64,000 nt of DNA from Mesorhizobium helmanticense (lineage in GTDB: Bacteria; Pseudomonadota; Alphaproteobacteria; Rhizobiales; Rhizobiaceae): assembly GCF_003034915.1 (NCBI RefSeq), contig NZ_PZJX01000024.1:1-64000 (forward strand), read 5' to 3'. Positions 33,065 through 40,433 of the stretch are shown one piece after another. The translations under genes and the position numbers were made by a program. The notes beneath the pieces were generated by a model, which was not told the DNA's origin, ran no database searches, and was given only the letters and a program-made list of their open reading frames with translations. The first letter of the stretch is position 1. The number at the start of each line of letters is the position of its first letter.

Positions 33065-34609
33065 ATGAATTATTCCGACACATCCATCGTTGCATCGACG
33101 ACCGCTCCGTTCCTGAGCCTGGAGGGCGTGCGCAAGACCTATCCGGGCGTGGTCGCGCTGGACGGGTTCTCGATGGAAGTCAGGCCAGGCGAGATCATCG
33201 GCCTGGTCGGCGAAAACGGCGCCGGCAAATCGACGCTGATGAAGATACTCGGTGGCGTGACCAGGCCGGACAGCGGCACCATCACGGTCGACGGCGTCGC
33301 GCATGACGGTCTGACCGTCGAAGGCAGCCTGGGTTCGGGTATCGCCTTCGTCCACCAGGAACTCAATCTGTTCGAAAACCTCGACGTCGCCGCCAATATT
33401 TTCTTCGGTCGCGAGCCGTTGCGCGGCGGTCCGCTCAAGCTGGTGGATCGCGCCAGATTGCGCATCCAGGTGGCGCCCTTGCTCAAACGCGTTGGCGCCA
33501 ATTTCTCGGCCGACACGCCGGTATCGGCCCTGTCGCTTGCCCAACAACAGATGGTCGAGATCGCCAAGGCGCTGTCGATCAAGGCGCGGCTGGTCATCCT
33601 CGACGAGCCGACCTCCAGCCTGCCGCTTGCCGAGACCGACAAGCTGCTCGACGTCATAAAGGCGCTGAAGATCGAGGGCATCAGCGTCATCTTCATCTCG
33701 CACCGCCTGCACGAGGTCGAGCGGGTCGCCGACCGCGTCGTGGTGCTGAGGGACGGCATGCTGGCCGGTACCTTGCCGAAGAGCGCCATCAATCACGACC
33801 AGATGGTCAAGCTGATGATCGGGCGCATGCTGAAGGAGCGCGAGAAGGCCTCGGAAGCGGCGCGCGCGCCCGGCTCCGTCGCACTGTCGGCCAAGGCGGT
33901 ACGCACCGGCGCCTATCCCGACCGGCCGGTCGATCTAGACGTCAGGCATGGCGAAATCCTCGGCCTGGCCGGCCTGGTCGGCTCCGGCCGGACCGAGCTG
34001 GCGCGCGTTCTGTTCGGCATCGACGAGCGCTTTGGCGGCAGCGTCAAGCTGGACGGACAGGAACTGGCGCTGAAATCGGCCGCCGACGCGGTGGCCCATG
34101 GCATCTTCCTCGTCCCCGAGGATCGCAAGCTGACCGGCGTCCTGCTCGACCTGTCGATCGCCCAGAACATTTCGCTCCCCAATCTGCCGGCGCATGCAAG
34201 ACATCAGCTGGTCTCGGCCAGCGCCGAGGTCGCCACCGCCGAGAAGCAGAAGAACAATCTCGGCATCAAGGCGCCCTCGGTCGCGACACGCACCGGCACG
34301 CTGTCGGGCGGCAACCAGCAAAAGGTCGTGCTCGCCAAATGGCTGGCGATGAACCCCAAGGTCATGATCCTCGACGAGCCGACGCGCGGCATCGACATCG
34401 GCGCCAAGGCCGAGATCTACGGGCTGATGCGAGCGCTGGCCGACGCCGGCGTCGCCGTGCTGATGATCTCCAGCGACATGGAGGAGGTGATCGGGGTCTC
34501 GGACCGTATCGCCGTCATGCATGAGGGCCAGATCTCGGGCATTCTCGACAAGGACGACTTCAGCCAGGAGAACGTGCTGCTGCTGGCCGTGGGCAAGAAG
34601 CCGAGATAG
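33065..34609 (+). CDS. Sugar ABC transporter ATPase with two ABC domains (RbsA type)
   Basis: The 514-residue ATPase powers import of the sugar bound by the upstream binding protein. Domain 1 has Walker A GENGAGKST and Walker B LVILDEPTSS but an unusual signature LSLAQQQMVE. Domain 2 has a degenerate Walker A (GLVGSGRTE, no GK) and a canonical LSGGNQQKV signature with MILDEPTRG. This split of canonical and degenerate sites is normal for ribose-type ATPases, giving one working site. The start is ATG 33065 (GTG 33062 possible); an upstream frame through the repeat at 32987 is rejected. Confidence 0.93.
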   Translation: MNYSDTSIVASTTAPFLSLEGVRKTYPGVVALDGFSMEVRPGEIIGLVGENGAGKSTLMKILGGVTRPDSGTITVDGVAHDGLTVEGSLGSGIAFVHQELNLFENLDVAANIFFGREPLRGGPLKLVDRARLRIQVAPLLKRVGANFSADTPVSALSLAQQQMVEIAKALSIKARLVILDEPTSSLPLAETDKLLDVIKALKIEGISVIFISHRLHEVERVADRVVVLRDGMLAGTLPKSAINHDQMVKLMIGRMLKEREKASEAARAPGSVALSAKAVRTGAYPDRPVDLDVRHGEILGLAGLVGSGRTELARVLFGIDERFGGSVKLDGQELALKSAADAVAHGIFLVPEDRKLTGVLLDLSIAQNISLPNLPAHARHQLVSASAEVATAEKQKNNLGIKAPSVATRTGTLSGGNQQKVVLAKWLAMNPKVMILDEPTRGIDIGAKAEIYGLMRALADAGVAVLMISSDMEEVIGVSDRIAVMHEGQISGILDKDDFSQENVLLLAVGKKPR

Positions 34610-34623
34610 GTTTTTGGTTTGCC

Positions 34624-34664
34624 GCAGGTTCCGCAAAACTGCGGAACACTTTTGCGGAACCTGC
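34624..34664 (+). repeat. Three-armed hairpin element between ATPase and permease
   Basis: GCAGGTTCCGCAAAA at 34624-34638 pairs perfectly with 34650-34664. In addition GTTCCGCA at 34628-34635 can pair with TGCGGAAC at 34640-34647. The two pairings exclude each other, so the RNA can fold in two ways just before the permease ribosome-binding site GGGGAGGG. Confidence 0.65.
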
Positions 34665-34681
34665 ATAGGGGAGGGATAACG

Positions 34682-35677
34682 ATGAGCAAAAAAGATCTCG
34701 GTCTGTTGATCCTGATCCTGGTGGTGGGAGCGGTGGTTGCGATCATCAACCCGCGCTTCCTCTTGCCGATCAACCTTGCCAACACGTCGAACCTGATCGG
34801 CCTGTTCGGCATACTGTCGATCGGCCAGGCCTTCGTCATCATCACCGGCGGCATCGAATTGTCGGTGGGATCGGTGGTCGCGCTGCTCGGCACGCTGTTC
34901 ATCGACTTGATCGCCGTGCGCGAGATGGAGTGGCCGCTGGCCTTCGTGCTCATCATCGTGCTCGGCGCCATCATCGGCCTGGCGCATGGCTGGCTGATCA
35001 CCCGGCTGAAGTTGCAGCCTTTCGTCGTTACGCTGTGCGGCCTCTTGATCTATCGCGGCGTGGCGCGCTTCTACACCGGCGACGGCACGGCGGGTTTTGC
35101 CTTCGGCCAGAATTTCCCCGATCTGGAATTCCTGACCGCCGGTCGCAGCTACGGCGTGCCGAACTCCTTCATCGCGCTCATCGTCATCTCCATCGTCATG
35201 TGGGTGGTGCTGCATCGCTCGGTGTTCGGGCGCTATCTCTATGCCATCGGCAAGAACGAGGAGGCGGCGAAATATTCCGGCATCCGCACCGGCCGCGTCG
35301 TCATCGCGGCCTATGTCATCTGCGGCGTGCTGACGGCCCTGTCGGCGATCTATTTCGCCATGTACACGCGCTCGATCTCGCCGGCCAGCCATGGCCAGTT
35401 CTATGAACTCTACGCCATTGCCGCCGCCGTGCTCGGCGGCTTTTCGCTGCGCGGCGGCGAAGGCTCGCTGATCGGCGTTCTCCTTGGCACGGTGCTGCTG
35501 CAGGAGTTGCAGAACCTCGTCAATCTGCTCGGCATCCCCTCCTCGCTCAACTTCGCGGTGATGGGCGGGGTGATCCTGATCGGCGTGCTGGTCGACCAGC
35601 AATGGGGTGTGTTCCGCGAGCGCCGCCTGATGCTCGACGCCACCCGCAAGGGCGCCGCCGGGGCGCCGGCGGAGTAG
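34682..35677 (+). CDS. Sugar ABC transporter permease (ribose type)
   Basis: The 331-residue inner-membrane permease has eight to ten hydrophobic helices and the family blocks ITGGIELSVGSVVALLG, FVVTLCGLLIYRGVARF and the cytoplasmic coupling stretch IGKNEEAAKYSGIRTGRV. It completes the binding protein-ATPase-permease set. ATG at 34682 follows GGGGAGGG. It ends shortly before a hairpin at 35692, which probably ends the operon. Confidence 0.93.
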   Translation: MSKKDLGLLILILVVGAVVAIINPRFLLPINLANTSNLIGLFGILSIGQAFVIITGGIELSVGSVVALLGTLFIDLIAVREMEWPLAFVLIIVLGAIIGLAHGWLITRLKLQPFVVTLCGLLIYRGVARFYTGDGTAGFAFGQNFPDLEFLTAGRSYGVPNSFIALIVISIVMWVVLHRSVFGRYLYAIGKNEEAAKYSGIRTGRVVIAAYVICGVLTALSAIYFAMYTRSISPASHGQFYELYAIAAAVLGGFSLRGGEGSLIGVLLGTVLLQELQNLVNLLGIPSSLNFAVMGGVILIGVLVDQQWGVFRERRLMLDATRKGAAGAPAE

Positions 35678-35691
35678 CGGCACCGCCTCTT

Positions 35692-35714
35692 CCTTCTCCC
35701 CTTGTGGGAGAAGG
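35692..35714. terminator. Hairpin between the convergent permease and phnN genes
   Basis: CCTTCTCCC at 35692-35700 pairs with 35706-35714 over a five-base loop. The same sequence forms the tip of the long inverted repeat at 46535-46724, so it is part of a dispersed repeat family reused as a terminator here. Confidence 0.6.
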
Positions 35715-35727
35715 GAAAGAGGCATCC

Positions 35728-36357
35728 CTAAATAAGCCCTGACATGTCTGAAAAGGCCATCGCCTTTCGCAGCACCTCGGCGAAACGCTCGCCTGCCGCT
35801 TCGCGTGGACCGCCATTGTCGATCGAGGTGACACCAGGCCCGGACAGCGCGACATTGGCGCTGCGCGAAAGCCGCGCCAGCACTTCGCCGCGCGACTCGC
35901 GTCCGCGCATGGCCAGCCGCTCGGCCAGGATTTCCGGCGACGCGGTGATCTCGACGACCGCCAGATTGGCGTAGCGTTCGCGCAGCTTCGGGATGATCGC
36001 GCGGGACACGTTCGCCACAGCAACGCGCCCGTTGGCGACCGAACTGTCGACTTCCGCCGGGATACCATAGTGCAGGCCATGCGCTTCCCAGGAAATGGCG
36101 AAGGCGCCGTCGGCTTCGGCCTCAATAAAGGCCGCGTCGGCCAGCGTGTCGTGCTCCTCGCTCGCGGCGTCGCTCGGCCGGGTGATGACGCGGCGCACGA
36201 ACTCCAGCCGGCTTTCCTCGGCAAACAGGACGCGGGCATAGCCGATCACCGTGTCCTTGCCGGCGCCGCTCGGCCCGACGACAGCGACGAAGACGCCTTC
36301 GCGGATCGGAAACGCCTCAGTCGACAATTCGCGCTCGATCAACGCCGACACCATCAT
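35728..36357 (-). CDS. phnN: Ribose 1,5-bisphosphate phosphokinase
   Basis: PhnN phosphorylates ribose 1,5-bisphosphate to phosphoribosyl pyrophosphate at the end of the C-P lyase route. The 209-residue protein has Walker A VVGPSGAGKDT and the guanylate-kinase-like segments RRVITRPSDAASEEHD and WEAHGLHYGIP. It starts at ATG 36357, overlapping the phnM stop as ATGA, so the two are coupled. The core C-P lyase genes (phnG-L) are not in the window and must lie elsewhere if the pathway works. Confidence 0.92.
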   Translation of the reverse strand: MMVSALIERELSTEAFPIREGVFVAVVGPSGAGKDTVIGYARVLFAEESRLEFVRRVITRPSDAASEEHDTLADAAFIEAEADGAFAISWEAHGLHYGIPAEVDSSVANGRVAVANVSRAIIPKLRERYANLAVVEITASPEILAERLAMRGRESRGEVLARLSRSANVALSGPGVTSIDNGGPREAAGERFAEVLRKAMAFSDMSGLI

Positions 36358-37493
36358 GCGACGCGCCGACCCTGCCGCCAGACGGTGCGCACGACAGGCA
36401 CATGGTCATCGACGCGCACGCGCACCAGATCGGCGCGCCGGCCCTGTTCGATGACGCCGCGATCGCTGAGGCCGACCGCCTCGGCCGGGTTCTTCGACAC
36501 CATCGCCACCGCTTGCGGCAGCGAAATACCTTCGACCACATCGCCGAGGAAGAAGGCCGACTGGATCAGGCTGAAGGGAATGTAATCGGACGACAATATG
36601 TCGAGCAGCCCGTCGCCGGCCAGCGTGCGGGCCGAGACATTGCCCGAATGCGAGGCGCCGCGCATGACGTTCGGCGCACCCATCAGCACGCCAAGCCCGG
36701 CCTGCTTGGAGGCCCTTGCCGCTTCCTCGGTGGTCGGGAATTCGGCGACGCGCACGCCTTGCTCGACCGCCTCGTCGACATGGCCTGTCGTGGCGTCGTC
36801 ATGGCTGGCCAGCACGATGCCGCGCTCATGGCAGGCGGCGGCGATGAAGACGCGGTTCGGGCCTGAATTCATCGCCGATTCCGCCATCCGCTTTTCGCAG
36901 AATTTCTGGAAGTCGCTATCCGTCAGCTTCAGCTTGCGCTGGTAATAATAGGCATAGGTGTCGAGATCGACGAACTGGCGCTGGCCCGGCGCATGGTCCA
37001 TCAGCGATGCCAGCCTCACCCTTTCGTCGCGATCGAAATTGGCGAAAGCCCTGAGGCAGTCCGGCGCCGAAACCTCGCAGCGCAGATGGATGAAATGGTC
37101 GGCTCTGAGCCGGTCCTGCGTGACGCTGTCCTCGATCGCGTCGGCCAGCTTGCGGATGTCGTCTGCGTTCAGGTCGGCATCCTCGTCCATGCCGACGCGC
37201 AGGGCGTCGAGCACCGTGGTGATGCCGGCGGTCGCCACCTGCGCGTCGTGGGCGAGCACGGCGGCGATCGGGTTCCAGCGCACTTTCGGCCGCGGCGCGT
37301 AATGGCCTTCCAGATGGTCGGTGTGCAGTTCGACCAGCCCTGGGATGATGTAGTCGCCACCCATGTCCTCGCCCGAACGGGCGGCGCCCGGATCGATGGC
37401 GGCGATCAGGCCGTCGCGCAGCACTAGCGAGCCTTCGACGATCTCGTCGGCAAGCACGATGCGGGCGTTGGCAAGAACGGTCTCGGCGGTCAT
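36354..37493 (-). CDS. phnM: Alpha-D-ribose 1-methylphosphonate 5-triphosphate diphosphatase
   Basis: PhnM removes pyrophosphate from the nucleoside-derived phosphonate triphosphate before C-P bond cleavage. The 379-residue amidohydrolase-fold protein has the metal motif ELHTDHLEGH, RCEVSAPD and the later SHDDATTGHV. Length and motifs match PhnM. ATG at 37493 follows TAGGA about nine bases upstream and replaces a longer frame to 37592 that would overlap the DUF1045 gene. It lies between DUF1045 and phnN in a three-gene row. Confidence 0.93.
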   Translation of the reverse strand: MTAETVLANARIVLADEIVEGSLVLRDGLIAAIDPGAARSGEDMGGDYIIPGLVELHTDHLEGHYAPRPKVRWNPIAAVLAHDAQVATAGITTVLDALRVGMDEDADLNADDIRKLADAIEDSVTQDRLRADHFIHLRCEVSAPDCLRAFANFDRDERVRLASLMDHAPGQRQFVDLDTYAYYYQRKLKLTDSDFQKFCEKRMAESAMNSGPNRVFIAAACHERGIVLASHDDATTGHVDEAVEQGVRVAEFPTTEEAARASKQAGLGVLMGAPNVMRGASHSGNVSARTLAGDGLLDILSSDYIPFSLIQSAFFLGDVVEGISLPQAVAMVSKNPAEAVGLSDRGVIEQGRRADLVRVRVDDHVPVVRTVWRQGRRVA

Positions 37494-37509
37494 TTCAGGC
37501 AGTCCTATC

Positions 37510-38217
37510 TCAAGCAGTTTTTCTTGCCGGGCGACGCCCGAGCGCATGATGGGATAGCACCATGAACGGGGCGCCGGGTTCGGTTTCGACAAACAGCGTC
37601 AACGCGTCCACCGGCACCGGCCGCAGCAGGATCTCGGCAAACAGACGCTCGATTGCTGCACGAAGACGAAGGCTTTCCTGTGGCCCGGCGCGGCCGGACA
37701 GCGTCATGTGGAAGCGAAAAGTCTCGAAGACGTAGGGGTAGCCCCACTGGCACAGATTGCGGAACTCGTCCGGCTTCAGCGAATCGGGGCTGCGCCGTTC
37801 GATTTCGGCCTCGGTCAGCGGCGCGCGAAAGCGATCGAAGGCGAGCACGACATCGCCGGCGAAGCGATTGAGCGCCGGCAGCGGCGCTTCCGGCACCAGC
37901 GCAAAGAAGCCGTCGATCTGGCTGACGACAAGGCGCGGGATCATCACCACGGGCGTCGCTTCGGCAAAGCTGTCGAGTGCGGCGCGCAACGAGGCTTCCG
38001 TCTCGCTCGCAGCCAGCCGGAAAGGCGCCTTCAGCGTCGCGTGAAAACCGTAGCGACGTGCCGAAGCGGTGTGAAAGGCGACTTCCGCCGCCGACAAATC
38101 ACCCACCGCCTCGACCGGCCGGGTCGCGGCGCCGAACGGGTCACGGCCGAGCCAGTTGGCGGCGATCCGCGCCAATGGCTCGTCCTGCCTCGGGGTGAAA
38201 TAGATCGCGTAGCGCAT
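37510..38217 (-). CDS. DUF1045 family phosphonate-metabolism protein (2H phosphoesterase-like)
   Basis: The 235-residue protein belongs to the DUF1045 group found with C-P lyase genes. Two H-x-T/S motifs, HATLKAPF and HMTLSGRAG, are the catalytic pairs of 2H phosphoesterases; in phosphonate clusters related proteins are thought to open cyclic ribose phosphate. It starts at ATG 38217 and ends 16 bases before phnM. The role in the pathway is inferred from family and neighbours. Confidence 0.9.
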   Translation of the reverse strand: MRYAIYFTPRQDEPLARIAANWLGRDPFGAATRPVEAVGDLSAAEVAFHTASARRYGFHATLKAPFRLAASETEASLRAALDSFAEATPVVMIPRLVVSQIDGFFALVPEAPLPALNRFAGDVVLAFDRFRAPLTEAEIERRSPDSLKPDEFRNLCQWGYPYVFETFRFHMTLSGRAGPQESLRLRAAIERLFAEILLRPVPVDALTLFVETEPGAPFMVLSHHALGRRPARKTA

Positions 38218-38369
38218 CGAAAATCCTCGTCAGCACCGCTGCCATAGGCGATTTGCATGACGAATTGACGAAGCTTTGCGGCATTTTCGATGGCAAACCC
38301 GCCGGGTCGGATCATTAGCCGACGTTTTTTTCGTTCTGGACCAATCAATGCAGCCGTGGGAACGATCGA

Positions 38370-39182
38370 TCAGGCCTTCATCAGCCATTCGTGCTCCGGC
38401 GCGTTGTGGAATTTCCACGTCCGCTTCGGCCCGGCCATGACGTTGAGATAATAGAGGTCATAACCGTGGCAGGCGGCACATGGGTGGTAGCCCTCGGGCA
38501 CAAGCACCACATCGCCGTCCTCGATCGCCATCGCCTCGTCCAGCGCACGGGCGCCGTTCCCGTCGGCATCGGTATAGACGCGCTGGAAGGCAAAGCCCTG
38601 CGGCGGGTTGAGCCGATGGTAGTAGGTCTCCTCGAGATAGGATTCATCAGGCAGATTGTCCCGGTCGTGCTTGTGCGGCGGATAGCTCGACGTATGGCCG
38701 CCCGGGGTAATGACTTCGACCACCAGCAGCGAGTCGGCCGGCTTGCCTTCCGGCAGGATGTTGGTGACGTAGCGCGTGTTGGTGCCCTTGCCGCGCACCT
38801 CCTGGCCGAGATCGTCCGGCGCGATGACACGGACAGGCAGGCCACCGCCAAGTCCGGGCGCCGAGCAGACGGCCAGTTCAAGATCGGTGTCGGCGCTCAC
38901 CGACCAGTCCGAACCCTCCGGCACATAGACCGACCACGGCTTGCCTTCGAAGGGCGACATGCGCTGGCCGAGCAGGCCGAGATCCTTGCCGCCGGCCATC
39001 ACCTTGCCCTTGCCGGTGACGAACACCAGGCAGACCTCGCGGTCGACGGTTTGCCCGGACGCCGTCTCGCCGGGCTTCAGCCGGTGCAGGTCGAAGCCGA
39101 CATAGGTCCAGCCGGCGCTTCTGGGCGTGACATGGGCGACGCGGCCATGGCCCTTGTTGGCCTTTACCAGCAGTTTCGACAT
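38370..39182 (-). CDS. iolB: 5-deoxy-glucuronate isomerase
   Basis: IolB converts 5-deoxy-D-glucuronate to 2-deoxy-5-keto-D-gluconate in myo-inositol breakdown. The 270-residue bicupin shows the metal-binding His/Glu set in SSYPPHKHD and YLEETYYHRL, and the second cupin ends with EGYHPCAACHGYDLYYLNVM. ATG at 39182 is the start of the conserved MSKLLVKANKG sequence; the longer frame is excluded because it would overlap the preceding gene. It is the last gene of the iolC-iolD-iolE-orf-iolB operon. Confidence 0.95.
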   Translation of the reverse strand: MSKLLVKANKGHGRVAHVTPRSAGWTYVGFDLHRLKPGETASGQTVDREVCLVFVTGKGKVMAGGKDLGLLGQRMSPFEGKPWSVYVPEGSDWSVSADTDLELAVCSAPGLGGGLPVRVIAPDDLGQEVRGKGTNTRYVTNILPEGKPADSLLVVEVITPGGHTSSYPPHKHDRDNLPDESYLEETYYHRLNPPQGFAFQRVYTDADGNGARALDEAMAIEDGDVVLVPEGYHPCAACHGYDLYYLNVMAGPKRTWKFHNAPEHEWLMKA

Positions 39183-39186
39183 CGGG

Positions 39187-39429
39187 TCATTCCTTCGGTT
39201 CGGCTTCAGCCGATGCCTCAGGCTCGGCGCCAGCCGATGGCCTGCTCTCGTCCGCCGGCTTGTAAAGATAGAAGAACTGCCAGACGGCGTAGCCGGCGAA
39301 GCCGAGCGCAATCATGCCCCAGAACGGCGTGCCGGAGGCGAATTCGATCACCGCCCACACCAGGCAGACCGCGACGATGGCGACACGCCGCCAGAGCGGC
39401 CGGAAGAATGGGTGTTCTGAATCCTTCAT
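39187..39429 (-). CDS. Small membrane protein inside the iol operon
   Basis: The 80-residue protein has a basic N-terminus (MKDSEHPFFRPLWRR), two hydrophobic segments (about residues 16-32 and 36-56) and an acidic Ser/Glu/Ala-rich tail. It resembles small rhizobial membrane proteins of the DUF3329 kind. It lies 44 bases after iolE and four bases before iolB, so it is certainly cotranscribed. No enzymatic role is apparent; a part in transport or in holding iol enzymes at the membrane is only a guess. Confidence 0.75.
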   Translation of the reverse strand: MKDSEHPFFRPLWRRVAIVAVCLVWAVIEFASGTPFWGMIALGFAGYAVWQFFYLYKPADESRPSAGAEPEASAEAEPKE

Positions 39430-39473
39430 CGGACCAACCTATAGCAAGCCTGCTTCACCGGAAACCACCGCAA

Positions 39474-40391
39474 TCAGGCATTGGGGAAGCCCTGTGTTTC
39501 GACCGTGTAGCCCGCGGCGGTCATCACCCGCATCAATTCCTTGTAGCCGACTTCGGCCATCTTGAGCGGCGGATTCTTCTTCGGGTCCTGCTCGGCCTCG
39601 ACCACGAACCAGCCTTCGTAGCCATGATCCGCCAGCCTTTGCACGATGGCGCCGAAATCGAGCGAGCCGTCGCCCGGCACGGTGAAGGCGCCCAGCGCGA
39701 CCGCATCGAGGAAGGATTGCCTGGTACGGTCGAGCCTGTCGATCACACCCATTCGCACATCCTTGACATGGACATGATTGATGCGCCGGTGGTGATTGTC
39801 GATGGCGCGCAGCACATCGCCGCCGGCAAAGGCCAGATGGCCGGCATCGAGCAGCAGCGGAATGCCTTCGCCGGAATGGCGCATGAAAGCATCGAGTTCC
39901 GGCTCGGTCTCGACCACCGCCGCCATATGATGGTGGTAGGAGAGCGGCATGCCTTGCTCGGCGCACCACTCGCCGAATTCGGTCAGGCGCCGGGCATAGG
40001 CCTTCATCTCGTCGCCGGAAAGTTTTGGCTTGGTGGCCAGCGGCTTCGAACGGTCGCCCTGGATCGAGCGGCCGACCTCGCCATAGACGATGCAAGGCGC
40101 GTTCACCGCCTTGAACAGATCGATCATCGGCTGGATGCGATCCTTGTTTCCCGCCATGTCTTCGTCAACCAGCGTGCCGGAGAACCAGCCGCCGCAAAGC
40201 GTCACGTCGGCCTCTCTCAGGATAGGCAGCATGACCTTGGGATCGTTGGGGAAGCGGCGGCCCATCTCCATGCCGGTGAAGCCCGCCGAGCGCGATTGGC
40301 GTAGACATTCCTCCAACGACACGTCGTCGCTCAATTCCGCAAGGTCGTCGTTCCACCACGCGATGGGGGACATGCCCAGTTTGGCTTTCAA
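39474..40391 (-). CDS. iolE: myo-Inosose-2 dehydratase
   Basis: IolE removes water from 2-keto-myo-inositol to give 3D-(3,5/4)-trihydroxycyclohexane-1,2-dione. The 305-residue TIM-barrel protein starts KAKLGMSPIAWWNDDLAELS and has the metal-binding segments LLLDAGHLAFAGGD and INHVHVKDVR. There is no ATG: TTG at 40391 is the start, with GGAG seven bases upstream, and gives the standard N-terminus. It is similar to MocC of rhizopine catabolism, but the operon context fixes it as iolE. Confidence 0.95.
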   Translation of the reverse strand: MKAKLGMSPIAWWNDDLAELSDDVSLEECLRQSRSAGFTGMEMGRRFPNDPKVMLPILREADVTLCGGWFSGTLVDEDMAGNKDRIQPMIDLFKAVNAPCIVYGEVGRSIQGDRSKPLATKPKLSGDEMKAYARRLTEFGEWCAEQGMPLSYHHHMAAVVETEPELDAFMRHSGEGIPLLLDAGHLAFAGGDVLRAIDNHHRRINHVHVKDVRMGVIDRLDRTRQSFLDAVALGAFTVPGDGSLDFGAIVQRLADHGYEGWFVVEAEQDPKKNPPLKMAEVGYKELMRVMTAAGYTVETQGFPNA

Positions 40392-40433
40392 GTCGGCACT
40401 CCAATGTCTAGTCGTTGCAGGACGGACCTGAGC

